Shown here one piece after another: positions 26,740 to 35,530 of a stretch of DNA of 64,000 nt. The DNA comes from CAIQJJ01 sp049325275. GTDB taxonomy: Bacteria; Chloroflexota; Anaerolineae; Anaerolineales; UBA4823. Where the stretch lies: positions 101,761 through 165,760 of the forward strand of contig JBMOLU010000075.1 of NCBI GenBank assembly GCA_049325275.1, read 5' to 3'. Positions within the stretch are counted from its first letter, which is position 1. Each line of letters opens with the position of its first letter. The position numbers and the translations under genes were made by a program. The notes beneath the pieces are model-generated. The model saw nothing but the letters and a program-made list of their open reading frames with translations. It was not told the DNA's origin and did no database searches.

Positions 26740-27019
26740 TGCCGGTTGGCATGAAAAAGCCCATGGCCTGCTGCCAGGGCAGCGACGGCAGAAAAGCCTG
26801 ATACGACGAAAGGGGTCAGCAACCTGCCCAAGGGATGAACCGGCGCGATTGGGGCGTCTTTGCCTTGTGCCAGCCAGCCCTTTTCGAGCGGGCGTGCGGC
26901 GCACTGTTGGATGGCAGCTGCCGTTCCGGCGTGGTCGAAGTGTGCGTGCGTGACGATCAGCAGCGCAATTTCCTCGAGCGCGGTGCCGTGCTGGCGCAAC
27001 TTAGGACGATAACGGTCAT
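26740..27019 (-). pseudogene. Decayed MBL-fold hydrolase fragment
   Basis: An ATG at 27019, overlapping the stop of the MDR gene, reads M-T-V-I-V-L-S and then shifts out of frame. In the next frame the sequence continues L-R-Q-H-G-T-A-L-E-E-I with the metal site T-H-A-H-F-D-H-A-G and then G-K-D-A-P-I-A-P-V-H-P-L-G-R-L-L. The ~40-50 residues that should join these parts, and the whole C-terminal half with the second metal-binding histidines, are missing. I read this as an N-terminal deletion plus truncation of a once translationally coupled gene. The remaining bases to 26655 show nothing recognisable. Confidence 0.6.
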
Positions 27020-28053
27020 GTGTTTCCTTCCGTCAGCAGCGCCGGCGTCAACAGCACGACGTTCCCGATCACCTGCCCGCTTTCGAGCAAGGCGTTGGCC
27101 CGGGCTGCTTCGAGAATGGGAAAGCGCGCCGCGATCACGGGTGCAATTTTTCTTTCGCCGAGTAGCCTGAACAGCACGGCCCAATCTTCCAGGTAGGGTC
27201 GCCTGTCGAAGAGAAAGTATGTCGACGTGCCGTACAGTTTGAGCGATTTTCCGTTGGGCAGCAGGTTGGTGCCGACGGCGGTTGCCAGGATACGGAAAAG
27301 TTCGCCACGGCTGGCAGGCTCGCCGAAGCTCACGATGCGTCCGCCGCGGCGCAGCAGCGGCAGACTGCCGTGGATGTAGTTCAGCTGCATCATTCCATCT
27401 AGCACCACATCGATGCCGTCAGGCTCGTGCTGGCGGATAACCTCCGCAAAGTCTTGTGTGTGATAATCGATCGGTGTCGCGCCGTAAGCGGCCGCAATGG
27501 CCTGTTTGCTTCGCGATGCTATGGCGTACATTTGAAGCCCGGCCAACTGGCCCAGTTGCAGCAGCGCCGTGCCGATCCCGCCGCTGGCGCCGACGATCAA
27601 AGCCTTCTCGCCGGCCCTGGCCTTTGCCGAGCGGTGCAGCGCCTGGTAAGCGACGATGTAGTTCAAGAGAATGGTGACGGCTTCTGCCAGATCAAGGCCG
27701 TCCGGAATCGGGATCAAGCGGTCGCTTCGCCAGTAGATATATTCCGTGTAGCCGCCGATCACCGTCAAAGCACCGACGCGTTTACCCACAACAGCCTGAT
27801 CGACGCCATCGCCGGCAGCCTCTGCCTCGCCGATGACGGCGTAGCCGGGTGTGAACGGCAGTTTCTGTTCGAGCGGTGTGCCGGTGTAGAGGGCTTTGCC
27901 CTGCCGCGCGGTCACGTCGGGCCGGCCGACCGATGCAGCCAGCACCCGGATGCGTACCTCGCCGGCTGCCGGTGGGCGTAACTCGTTTTCGACGACTTCC
28001 AACACCTCCGGCCCGCCGTGCCGGAAAACACACAAGCTTTTGTACGTGATCAT
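27016..28053 (-). CDS. Zinc-independent MDR oxidoreductase (quinone reductase-like)
   Basis: 345 residues from the ATG at 28053; 22 extra codons upstream look unrelated. The N-terminal GroES-like domain has H-G-G-P-E-V-L-E and the P-G-Y-A-V-I-G segment. The NAD(P)-binding motif is V-G-A-S-G-G-I-G-T-A-L-L-Q-L-G. The catalytic and structural zinc cysteines of alcohol dehydrogenases are absent, so it belongs with quinone oxidoreductases or zeta-crystallin/VAT-1-like proteins. Its stop overlaps the start of the decayed MBL gene, implying a former two-gene operon. The actual substrate is unknown. Confidence 0.85.
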   Translation of the reverse strand: MITYKSLCVFRHGGPEVLEVVENELRPPAAGEVRIRVLAASVGRPDVTARQGKALYTGTPLEQKLPFTPGYAVIGEAEAAGDGVDQAVVGKRVGALTVIGGYTEYIYWRSDRLIPIPDGLDLAEAVTILLNYIVAYQALHRSAKARAGEKALIVGASGGIGTALLQLGQLAGLQMYAIASRSKQAIAAAYGATPIDYHTQDFAEVIRQHEPDGIDVVLDGMMQLNYIHGSLPLLRRGGRIVSFGEPASRGELFRILATAVGTNLLPNGKSLKLYGTSTYFLFDRRPYLEDWAVLFRLLGERKIAPVIAARFPILEAARANALLESGQVIGNVVLLTPALLTEGNT

Positions 28054-28123
28054 GGCTTTCCCGTTCGCAGCAATGCCAGGGCTGCTGCCATCGCCAGCGC
28101 CGCCTTGCGTTTGCTGCATGGTT

Positions 28124-28618
28124 TTATCCTATTCTTTTTCTCCACATCCAGTAGGTGGCTATGCCAGTAGCCAAAAGTCCGGCCTCGAGAATGCCGCTGG
28201 CGATCAGCCCCGGCCCGCTGCCCCACAGGCCCAGCCCGACAACCAGTGATGGGTCGAAAAAAACTGGCAGATAGCGTCCGTGAACGATGAAGTCCAGCAG
28301 CCAGTGGCTAAAAACCACCAGGCCGACAATTGCACTCGCCCGCCGGTCACGCAAGGCGATGAGTGCGATTCCCGCCGCCAGCACTGACCAGACAGCAGAC
28401 ATCGTCAGCCCATGCGACCAGGCTAACGACGGCGCGGCCAAAATTTGGATACCGTGGGCCAGATCGGTCTGGCTGGTCCCTGTATGCTCTATGCCGGCAG
28501 CGATAAAGCCGAAACAGAGCAAATCGAGGGCCTGGCTGGCTATCAACAGCGCCCACAGCGGTACTTTCGGAGCCAGCGGTTTGGCAGCAAAAGCAACACC
28601 GAAATGTGCAGGTCCCAT
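28124..28618 (-). CDS. Small YdjM/DUF457-like membrane protein
   Basis: 164 residues with about four to five hydrophobic spans. Conserved-looking segments are P-A-H-F-G-V-A-F-A, P-L-W-A-L-L-I-A-S-Q, W-S-H-G-L-T-M-S and F-S-H-W-L-L-D-F-I-V-H-G. The paired His-Asp motif S-H-W-L-L-D resembles the membrane-bound metal-dependent hydrolase superfamily that includes YdjM. It lies upstream of the MDR gene on the same strand with a 70-nt gap. Function not established. Confidence 0.6.
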   Translation of the reverse strand: MGPAHFGVAFAAKPLAPKVPLWALLIASQALDLLCFGFIAAGIEHTGTSQTDLAHGIQILAAPSLAWSHGLTMSAVWSVLAAGIALIALRDRRASAIVGLVVFSHWLLDFIVHGRYLPVFFDPSLVVGLGLWGSGPGLIASGILEAGLLATGIATYWMWRKRIG

Positions 28619-28738
28619 TATAACTACACCTTCCTCAACGTTTTGTTGGTAACTCGATCATAGCCAAAATCTGTTGTTTGACCATGACTTTTCCTGCAAA
28701 AAAGGTGACACTTTATGCACGATAGAAGCGTAAACATG

Positions 28739-28766
28739 TTGACAGTTTTCCCAGAACGATTAAGAT
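28739..28766 (+). promoter_or_regulatory. Promoter of the AraC-type gene, leaderless arrangement
   Basis: TTGACA (28739-28744), a 16-nt spacer and TAAGAT (28761-28766), then 6 nt and the ATG at 28773. There is no room for a Shine-Dalgarno downstream of the predicted start. This is the clearest leaderless-type promoter in the window. Confidence 0.65.
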
Positions 28767-28772
28767 CATGCC

Positions 28773-29813
28773 ATGAACACATCTCAACCGCTTAGCGGCA
28801 TCACGGTATCGGTGACCGTTCTATCGCAAATGTTCTTGTACTTGTCTCACTTGCGGGTGAATAAGGATGAGTTTTTGCGGGACATCGGTGTGGACCCGGA
28901 ATTCATCAAGACTTACGACGTTCAACTGCCGGTCGAAACCTACCTTCACATTCAGGATAGTGCAGCGGCATACGTCCACGACCCTTACTTTGGCCTGCAC
29001 ATGGGCGAATATGCTGAGGCGGGCAGCTGGTCTATTCTTGGTTACATGATGATGAACTGCAAGACCCTGGGCGAAGCTTTCCAAAAGGGTGGGCGCTACG
29101 CCCGTATTATCGGCAACCTGATTGAAGGACGCGGCGAGTGGCGCTTCAACAAGATTAAAGTGGTCTTTTATACGCCACCAGACGCTCCGCAAATGTCGCG
29201 GCACTGTTTCGAGGCAACCTTTTCCAGCACGGTACGCATGATGCGCACGCTTACCGGCAAGCAAATCGATCCGCTCGAAGTGCGTTTCATCTATCCCAAG
29301 CCCGAATCCACCACGGAGTACGAACGTATTTTCCGCTGCCCGGTTTTGTTCGGCCAAAAAGAGAATTCGATGAGCGCCGATCCGGGTATTGCCAACACAC
29401 CTATCCTGATGTCCAACCCGGCCTTGCTGGCGCATTTCGAGCAATATGCCCACGATTTCCTGGCGCAAATGGAACGCAAAGACGAATACACCCAGGCGGT
29501 CACGAAAATTATTCTTTCCCGCCTGGATGATGAGGCCCTTTCGATTAACAAAGTGGCCCGTGAGATGGCGGTCAGCGTACGTACGCTGCAGAAACGCCTG
29601 GAAGAAGAGGGGGTCGTGTTCAGCGAACTGCTGCGCGACATCCGTCACCGCCTGGCAAAGAAGTACCTGTGTGAAAACTATTCGGTCGAGCAGATCACCT
29701 ATCTGTTGGGGTTTTCCGAACCGAGTGTGTTCCGCAAAGCGTTCAAGAAATGGTCGGGGGTTACGCCGCGTGAGTACCGGGAGCGTGCTTATTCCACAGC
29801 CAGTCCATTCTAA
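28773..29813 (+). CDS. AraC-family regulator with Arabinose_bd N-terminal domain
   Basis: 346 residues. The N-terminal ~190 residues resemble the AraC-type arabinose-binding domain found in OruR/ArgR-like regulators, with the G-L-H-M-G-E-Y segment. The C-terminal AraC DNA-binding domain has two helix-turn-helix units: S-I-N-K-V-A-R-E-M-A-V-S-V-R-T-L-Q-K-R-L and the second around I-T-Y-L-L-G-F-S-E-P-S-V-F-R-K-A-F-K-K-W-S-G, ending T-P-R-E-Y-R. The ligand is unknown. It is divergent from the YdjM-like gene (154-nt gap) and may control it. Confidence 0.9.
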   Translation: MNTSQPLSGITVSVTVLSQMFLYLSHLRVNKDEFLRDIGVDPEFIKTYDVQLPVETYLHIQDSAAAYVHDPYFGLHMGEYAEAGSWSILGYMMMNCKTLGEAFQKGGRYARIIGNLIEGRGEWRFNKIKVVFYTPPDAPQMSRHCFEATFSSTVRMMRTLTGKQIDPLEVRFIYPKPESTTEYERIFRCPVLFGQKENSMSADPGIANTPILMSNPALLAHFEQYAHDFLAQMERKDEYTQAVTKIILSRLDDEALSINKVAREMAVSVRTLQKRLEEEGVVFSELLRDIRHRLAKKYLCENYSVEQITYLLGFSEPSVFRKAFKKWSGVTPREYRERAYSTASPF

Positions 29814-29854
29814 GAAGCCGTCTGAAAAGCAGGGTGCAACGCACTTTGCCGGCT

Positions 29855-29915
29855 AGAAACAGGTGTTACCTACTCTAATGGAAGGGCGTCGCGCCTGTGG
29901 CGACACTTTGCAGAC
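29855..29915 (+). repeat. Dispersed intergenic repeat B, copy 1
   Basis: Begins AGAAACAGG and includes CTACTCTAATGGAAG and GCGCCTGTGGCGACACTTTG. It is roughly three-quarters identical to 36914-36972 over ~60 bp with the same spacing of the conserved blocks. GTCGC/GCGAC arms around GCCTGTG can form a hairpin. It lies 40 nt after the AraC-type gene. The gap 29814-30078 also holds a possible -10 TACAAT (29969). Confidence 0.55.
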
Positions 29916-30033
29916 ACTCTCTCGCAATTTGCTGGCAACCACAGGCAGGTTTTTCTATTCATTTGTGCTACAATGTGTCTGTTCCGATAAATAACAAGTC
30001 ATATCCTCTCTTCTTTCCTGAGCATGGCGCTCC

Positions 30034-30059
30034 ATACCACCAGGGTGGTTCTGTGGTGG
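30034..30059 (+). promoter_or_regulatory. Mutually exclusive short hairpins in a gene leader
   Basis: CCACC (30037-30041) can pair with GGTGG at 30044-30048 (short loop) or at 30055-30059. The element lies ~20 nt before the start codon of the lysozyme-like gene, and switching could affect translation. The evidence is only base complementarity. Confidence 0.25.
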
Positions 30060-30078
30060 AAATGAATGAGGCAATCCC

Positions 30079-31551
30079 ATGTCGCGTAAACGATTCCCCT
30101 TTCCAATGCTTTCAAAGTTGTTCGTCGCGTCGATAATCGCCTGTTCGCTTTTACAATTTTTTCCGTCCGCTTCCGCCGTGTCAGACCGGGCATCGGCGGG
30201 CGTTTTTGCTGCGGGTGCCGACCATGCCCTCCCTGGAGACATGCCTGGCTCGTGGGACGATCCTGCCGTCGTCTGCCCCGTTCTCCCACACGATGCGGTG
30301 GGCGCTTTCTCGTTAGGCCCCTCTCCCGTGATTACCTATACGACGGAAGATGCCAATATGCAAATTGGCATCATTCTTAATCGCTGGGACGTGGACCCGG
30401 ATAGCGGTAACGCCAAGCTGTTGCTGACGATTTGGTGGAATAATCCTTTCGATGAGATTGCGGCGTTAGCCCCCGGCATTGCCGCATGGAAGCCGGAAAA
30501 CGATGCCATCCAGGCGATTTGGGTATACAAAAACGCTTTTGACGTGGACCCGCAAGCCTTCGCGATGGGCGAGGCCGGGATCGTCGCCTATCACCAGCCC
30601 CATACGACCCGAGGTGCATGGGCTTTCACGCTCTCTGCAGCAGAAGGGGATTGGTATGCGATCAAATTCGAGGACACCTTTAGCACGACCCCGGCAGACG
30701 TTGGGATGCCGGGTGCGGATTCGAGCTGGGTGGCGCCTCTGGCGTACGATTCCGAGTTGCAGCGTTTCGTGGTTTTGAAAGGAGTGCTGCCGCACTTGAG
30801 TGAACGCTCTCGGTACTGGACCCGCTTGGCCGACACAAGCGGTTCTGCCGTAAGGTATCTCGATCCAGGAGAGTACTGCGTCTCTGGGGGGCTGGATGGT
30901 TTATTGTGTAATCTGACGGCAATTGCCCTGGTGATGGACGCACCCACCCAGGGCCAACAGATTGTGCTCGAAAATCGGGCAACGATTGCCGCAGTGGCCG
31001 ATGCGTACCAGGTGCCGGAAATCAGCCTGGCCGCCGGGATTGCCAATCAGGCCAATGCCTTTACCCGGCCGTTCGACAGCGACTTTCTCGAAAGGTGCCT
31101 GGTCCGTTTGCCAGATGGCCCGTTTACCGGCGCCGGTGCCTCGGTCGGCATTGCGCAGATAACGAAGGAAGAGATGGCCTTGTATCTCCCCGACTGCGAC
31201 GCAGAATGCCTTTTCGATCGGAAAAAGTCTTTCGAGATGATGGCGGCCAAACTACGTGCGGCGAACGCATTGCTTCCGGCAGATATCGATCCGACCGAGC
31301 AGTTGATGGTACTGGCTTTGGCGCAGAACAACGGCGCCGGGCCGGCAGAAGCATACCGAGACAACGGCGGCAACTGGCAGTTGCTTTCCGAGCAATATGG
31401 CCAGAGTGGCTATACCTGGGATCAAGGGGACTGGGATCAACTCGGAAAAATCCTGAAAATCATCGTCCACCTGTTGGCGCAGGGCTACGCCTTACCTGAT
31501 GGCGTCGATCTCAATCGCTGGCAGCAAATCTACGACCTGAAAGGCCAATAG
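30079..31551 (+). CDS. Secreted protein with lysozyme/transglycosylase-like C-terminal domain
   Basis: 490 residues. A signal peptide (K-R-F-P-F-P-M-L-S-K-L-F-V-A-S-I-I-A, cleavage after A-S-A) is followed by ~270 residues I do not recognise. Residues ~300-485 look like a lysozyme-fold domain: P-E-I-S-L-A-A-G-I-A-N-Q, G-A-G-A-S-V-G-I-A-Q-I-T and L-V-L-A-L-A-Q-N-N-G-A-G are placed like the catalytic-Glu helix, the G-x-G-Q segment and the A-x-x-N-G-G segment of SLT-type transglycosylases. The expected catalytic Glu would be in P-E-I-S-L, but the usual E-S dipeptide is absent. A conserved Cys pair (C-D-A-E-C) is present. Role in wall turnover is inferred. Confidence 0.55.
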   Translation: MSRKRFPFPMLSKLFVASIIACSLLQFFPSASAVSDRASAGVFAAGADHALPGDMPGSWDDPAVVCPVLPHDAVGAFSLGPSPVITYTTEDANMQIGIILNRWDVDPDSGNAKLLLTIWWNNPFDEIAALAPGIAAWKPENDAIQAIWVYKNAFDVDPQAFAMGEAGIVAYHQPHTTRGAWAFTLSAAEGDWYAIKFEDTFSTTPADVGMPGADSSWVAPLAYDSELQRFVVLKGVLPHLSERSRYWTRLADTSGSAVRYLDPGEYCVSGGLDGLLCNLTAIALVMDAPTQGQQIVLENRATIAAVADAYQVPEISLAAGIANQANAFTRPFDSDFLERCLVRLPDGPFTGAGASVGIAQITKEEMALYLPDCDAECLFDRKKSFEMMAAKLRAANALLPADIDPTEQLMVLALAQNNGAGPAEAYRDNGGNWQLLSEQYGQSGYTWDQGDWDQLGKILKIIVHLLAQGYALPDGVDLNRWQQIYDLKGQ

Positions 31552-31555
31552 CCTG

Positions 31556-32668
31556 CTACCCAATGACCCCCACCAGCGCCAGCTTGAAGTTTGTGCCGGT
31601 ATAGTAGCTCGCTCGGCTACCATCCCCAGACGGGTTGCCGTGCATGGTCTCCAACTCGAACGTATGCTGGCCGGTGTTCAGATCGTCGGCGATGAGGCTA
31701 AGACGATACCAGCCACCTGCGCCCACCCAGTCAGGCCGGTCCAGCCCCGATCGACACCAGCGCCCACCGTCCAACCGGTAACGGTATTCCGCCGAGGCCT
31801 TACCGAAGTCCATTCCCAACACCAGGCCGCGGCCTTCGAAGCCGAACTTCAGGCGCGCACCGGGGGCCGCGGTGTAAAGCACTTGATCGATCGACGCCGA
31901 ATGTGGCCAGCGATGGATGCTCCACGGCCCCTGGCGTTCGATCTCGGCCAGGGAAATCAGCCGGGTGTTCTCCCAGTTTCGGGCATGGAGGGCCGCCGGA
32001 AGTTTCTGGCCGCAAAGGATATCTATCTCACTGGCGTTGGTGAGGAGTTCTTTTTCCAGAAAGCCGATCACGCTTTGTGCGTAGCTGAAGCTGCCGCGTA
32101 AATTCGGATGCAGCCCGTCAGGCAGCCACTCTTCCCAGCGCATGCGCCCTTTTTGCACTTCACGCAGCGCATGCAGGCCCATCCAGACCGAACCGATCTG
32201 ATAGTGCCCGGCCAGTTGTTCGAACTCGGCGATACTGGGCGGCACGGTTCCCTGGATCATGTCCGCGTGCATGCCTTGTGAATAAGTGTAGGTCAGGACG
32301 ATGTCGCACCCCTCGCCGCGCAGCAGCTTGCGCAGCAGGCCTTCGCGTGAGTGGAAACGCCTTTCGGAAGCGACACCTTCGTCGTTGACGGCATATTCCA
32401 CGAAAACCAGGTCGCAGCCGCGTTCGATCAGGTCACGTTCGGCGCGAAAAACCGCCAGGTCGCTACCGGTAGCGCCGATGGCAGCATTTTCGACTTGCAC
32501 GCACACATTGGGATAGTTTTCGACAAACCATGCGCACACCGGTTCCGGCCAATTCCACCCAGGCCGGGGATCGGTGATCGAGCCGCCGATGAAGCCGATC
32601 GTAATTTTGCCTGCATCGAGCGCGTGGCGCGTTTGCCGAAGTTTGCCGCGGTGTCGGTAAATTTCCAT
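31556..32668 (-). CDS. SGNH-hydrolase-family esterase with C-terminal beta-sandwich
   Basis: 370 residues from the ATG at 32668. An in-frame extension would overlap the tdk start on the other strand. A TATAAT box on the minus strand near 32711 fits the shorter gene. The SGNH blocks are I-G-G-S-I-T-D (nucleophile Ser), G-A-T-G-S-D, E-Y-A-V-N-D (Asn of block III) and D-G-L-H-P-N (Asp/His). There is no signal peptide. The last ~130 residues, with repeated G-x-W-Y-R-L and F-E-L-E segments, look like an accessory beta domain as in carbohydrate acetylesterases. Substrate unknown; a sugar-ester deacetylase is plausible. Confidence 0.8.
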   Translation of the reverse strand: MEIYRHRGKLRQTRHALDAGKITIGFIGGSITDPRPGWNWPEPVCAWFVENYPNVCVQVENAAIGATGSDLAVFRAERDLIERGCDLVFVEYAVNDEGVASERRFHSREGLLRKLLRGEGCDIVLTYTYSQGMHADMIQGTVPPSIAEFEQLAGHYQIGSVWMGLHALREVQKGRMRWEEWLPDGLHPNLRGSFSYAQSVIGFLEKELLTNASEIDILCGQKLPAALHARNWENTRLISLAEIERQGPWSIHRWPHSASIDQVLYTAAPGARLKFGFEGRGLVLGMDFGKASAEYRYRLDGGRWCRSGLDRPDWVGAGGWYRLSLIADDLNTGQHTFELETMHGNPSGDGSRASYYTGTNFKLALVGVIG

Positions 32669-32773
32669 GCCTGGGTTCGAAGTCCTTTCAGGTGAAATAA
32701 ACGCGGCATAATTATAGCCCTGAAACCGAATTCTCGTTGGGCCTTCCCGGCTGCTTGCAACCGATTCCAGTGG

Positions 32774-32779
32774 TAAAAT
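32774..32779 (+). promoter_or_regulatory. tdk: -10 box 7 nt upstream of tdk
   Basis: TAAAAT, then CCAGCCC-type 7 nt and the tdk ATG at 32787. No Shine-Dalgarno lies between. Leaderless initiation is suggested. No convincing -35 is seen. Confidence 0.45.
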
Positions 32780-32786
32780 CCAGCCC

Positions 32787-33356
32787 ATGAAACATCACGT
32801 TGGCGCAATCGAAGTCATCACAGGTTCCATGTTCAGTGGCAAGACGGACGAATTGATTCGCCGCTTGCGACGGGCCACCATTGCCCGTCAAAAAATTCAA
32901 GTTTTCAAACCCGTTCTCGATAACCGCTACGCGGTCGAAAAGGTTACCTCGCACGCCGGAAACGCCTACGAGGCTGTTCCCATTCAGCACGCAGCCGATT
33001 TGCTGCCCCGGCTGGAAGAAGATACCACCGTCGTCGCCATCGACGAGGCGCAGTTTTTCGATGTCGATATGGTGCTGCTCATTCAGCGCCTGGCCGAACG
33101 CGGCCTGCGTGTAATTGTTGCCGGGCTGGACACGGATTTTCGCGGCGAGCCGTTTGGGCCGATGCCGGTTGTCATGGCCGTTGCCGAACGCGTGGACAAA
33201 CTGCATGCGATTTGCATGGTTTGCGGCGAAGAAGCCTCCCGAACGCAGCGCCTGGTCAACGGCCGTCCTGCCCGTTACGATGACCCGGTGGTCATTGTTG
33301 GCGCTGCCGAGCTATACGAGGCGCGCTGCCGCCGCCATCATCAGGTTCCCCGCTAA
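32787..33356 (+). CDS. tdk: Thymidine kinase
   Basis: 189 residues of the type II (TK1-like) family. The P-loop is T-G-S-M-F-S-G-K-T-D-E-L; the Walker-B-like V-A-I-D-E-A-Q-F-F-D and the lasso with structural zinc (C-M-V-C and C-R-R-H) are complete. It phosphorylates thymidine to dTMP for salvage. It heads a tight run with hpt (16 nt later), so nucleotide salvage is grouped. Confidence 0.95.
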   Translation: MKHHVGAIEVITGSMFSGKTDELIRRLRRATIARQKIQVFKPVLDNRYAVEKVTSHAGNAYEAVPIQHAADLLPRLEEDTTVVAIDEAQFFDVDMVLLIQRLAERGLRVIVAGLDTDFRGEPFGPMPVVMAVAERVDKLHAICMVCGEEASRTQRLVNGRPARYDDPVVIVGAAELYEARCRRHHQVPR

Positions 33357-33372
33357 ACCGGAAGGGCCAACC

Positions 33373-33948
33373 ATGCAAGATTACAAAGAATTTATCGATG
33401 AGATCATCATTCCGACCGACAAGCTTCAGGCCCGGATTGCAGCGTTGGGAGCCGAGATCAGCGCCGACTACCAGTCTAAAGATTTGCTTTTGGTATGCAT
33501 TTTGCGTGGAGGGGTCTTTTTCTTGACCGATTTGATGCGCCAGATCGACGTCCCACATACGGTAGATTTTATGGCCGTTGCATCGTACGGGATTGGCGCA
33601 CGCCGCACCAGCGGCCAGGCGCGTTTGAGCCTGGATTTGAACACCGATATTCGCGGCCGCAATGTTTTACTGGTCGAAGATATTGTCGACAGCGGCTATA
33701 CCATCGAATCAGTGCTCGAATTACTTTCTACTCGTCATCCAAAGAGCTTGCGCGTTTGCGTGCTGCTCGACAAAGTCGAGCGGCGTGAGGTGCCGGTTCC
33801 CATCCACTATCGTGGTTTTACCATTCCAGATAAATTCATCTTTGGTTATGGGCTTGATGTCGATGAGTACTATCGCCATTTGCCCTTTATCGCCACCGTG
33901 AACCTGGACCGGTTGCAGGCCACCGCACACACGCAGTCGTCGACTTGA
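33373..33948 (+). CDS. hpt: Hypoxanthine phosphoribosyltransferase
   Basis: 191 residues from the ATG at 33373, preceded by GAAGGG. The PRPP-binding loop V-E-D-I-V-D-S-G-Y-T and the L-R-G-G pyrophosphate loop are present, with K-F-I-F-G-Y-G-L-D for purine-ring contact. It converts hypoxanthine or guanine plus PRPP to IMP or GMP. In other bacteria hpt often sits near tilS and ftsH; here it follows tdk and precedes the CCA/poly(A) polymerase. Confidence 0.94.
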   Translation: MQDYKEFIDEIIIPTDKLQARIAALGAEISADYQSKDLLLVCILRGGVFFLTDLMRQIDVPHTVDFMAVASYGIGARRTSGQARLSLDLNTDIRGRNVLLVEDIVDSGYTIESVLELLSTRHPKSLRVCVLLDKVERREVPVPIHYRGFTIPDKFIFGYGLDVDEYYRHLPFIATVNLDRLQATAHTQSST

Positions 33949-34012
33949 GTCAAACGGTGACGGGCACTGGGCTGTTTGCCAGTAATCCATTCTTGGGGTA
34001 AAAAGGCCAGAA

Positions 34013-35518
34013 GTGTCTTCTCTTCCTGCTATCGGATCGTTGAATTTGCCACCGCTTCTGGGGCGCGTGGCTGCCGTTTTACCGGATGGCATTGCGGCGT
34101 ACGCCGTCGGCGGCATGGTACGTGATGTGCTGCTCGGGCGGCCTTCTTGCGACTGGGATCTTGCCGTTTCCGGGGGCGCTTTGCGCATGGCGCGCCGCGT
34201 AGCCGACCGGCTGGAGGGGGCCTATTTCCCCATGGATGTCGAACATGATACGGCGCGTGTTATCTTGCACCTCGAGGGTGGCCGCCGCATCCATCTTGAC
34301 TTTGCCGGGCTGCGCGGCGGCGGCCTTGATTCCGATTTGCAAGCTCGCGATTTCACCGTAAACGCCATGGCGGTGGACATTCGCCAACCCGAGGCTTTGC
34401 TCGATCCGTTGGGCGGGCTGGCCGACCTACGGGCGAAACGGCTGCGCGCCTGTTCTGCGACCGCCATGCGCGACGACCCGGTGCGGGTGCTGCGCGGCGT
34501 TCGCCAGGCGGCGGCGCTTGGTTTCCAGATTGTTTCAGAGACGCGGGCACAAATGCGGGCCGCCGTTTGCGGCCTTCCCGGCATCTCGCCGGAGCGGCAG
34601 CGCGACGAACTGTTCAAGATCCTGGGAGGCCCTCAACCCACGCCTTGCTTGCGTGCACTGGAATTCTTGGGCGCCCTGCCGTATCTCTTGCCCGAACTCC
34701 TGCTGCTGAAGGGCGTCGAGCAGTCGCTGCCCCATCGGGCCGATGTTTGGAATCATACCCTTGACGTTGTGAGCGCCCTCGGGGAGATTTTGGCCGCTTT
34801 GTCGCCGCATTACGATCCGGACCGGGCCAACAACCTTACGTTGGGTCTACTGGTGCTGCGTCTGGGGCGTTTCCGGGCATCCTTGCACGAGCACTTTGCC
34901 GTTTCGCTCAATACCGATCGTACGCTGCGGCCTTTGCTGTTCCTGGCCGCGCTGTACCACGATATCGCCAAGCCGTTGGTGCGCACGCAGGATGCTGATG
35001 GGCGTATTCGCTTCCTCGAACACGAACTGCTTGGCGCAGATACCGTAGCGTGCCGGGCTCGGGCGTTTCATCTCAGCAACGCCGAGACCGAGCGCCTGAA
35101 ACAGATCGTGCGAGGCCACATGCGGCCGCTGCTTCTGGCCCAGGAAGGTTTACCGACCCCGCGGGCCGTGTATCGTTTCTTTCGAGATACCGGTGAGGCC
35201 GGTGTGGAGATCTGTTTACTTTCTCTGGCCGATATGCTGGGTACTTATGGCCCCGCCCTGCCGCAGGAGCGGTGGGCGGCGCTGTTGGATGTGATCCGCG
35301 TGTTGTTGGAAGCCTGGTGGGAACGCCCACAGGAGGCGATCAGCCCCCCCGCCTTACTCAACGGTCACGATCTGATGCAGGCTTTGAAGCTATCGCCAGG
35401 GCCGCAGGTTGGTGAACTGCTCGAAGCAATTCGCGAGGCTCAGGCGATGGGTACGGTGACGACGCGTGAGGAAGCGTTTGCATTGGCCCGAGAAGCGGCC
35501 GCAAAAACCGGCCGTTGA
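34013..35518 (+). CDS. CCA-adding enzyme / poly(A) polymerase family nucleotidyltransferase with HD domain
   Basis: 501 residues from a GTG start with AAAAGG upstream. The class II head has Y-A-V-G-G-M-V-R-D-V-L-L-G and C-D-W-D-L-A-V, giving the G-G/R-D and D-x-D motifs that bind metal and NTP. The neck with R-D-F-T-V-N-A-M-A and R-D-D-P-V-R-V-L-R-G-V is present. A C-terminal HD domain (L-Y-H-D-I-A-K-P) suggests added phosphohydrolase activity. It may add CCA to tRNA 3' ends, add poly(A) tails, or only A or CC; motifs alone do not decide. Last gene of the salvage run. Confidence 0.88.
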   Translation: MSSLPAIGSLNLPPLLGRVAAVLPDGIAAYAVGGMVRDVLLGRPSCDWDLAVSGGALRMARRVADRLEGAYFPMDVEHDTARVILHLEGGRRIHLDFAGLRGGGLDSDLQARDFTVNAMAVDIRQPEALLDPLGGLADLRAKRLRACSATAMRDDPVRVLRGVRQAAALGFQIVSETRAQMRAAVCGLPGISPERQRDELFKILGGPQPTPCLRALEFLGALPYLLPELLLLKGVEQSLPHRADVWNHTLDVVSALGEILAALSPHYDPDRANNLTLGLLVLRLGRFRASLHEHFAVSLNTDRTLRPLLFLAALYHDIAKPLVRTQDADGRIRFLEHELLGADTVACRARAFHLSNAETERLKQIVRGHMRPLLLAQEGLPTPRAVYRFFRDTGEAGVEICLLSLADMLGTYGPALPQERWAALLDVIRVLLEAWWERPQEAISPPALLNGHDLMQALKLSPGPQVGELLEAIREAQAMGTVTTREEAFALAREAAAKTGR

Positions 35519-35530
35519 AACTGGAAAGAA

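Noticed and set aside
26121..26999. 292-codon minus-strand frame with an MBL motif
   Set aside because: Only its first part is MBL-like; the rest runs antisense through the serine hydrolase gene. I treat the MBL part as a pseudogene instead.
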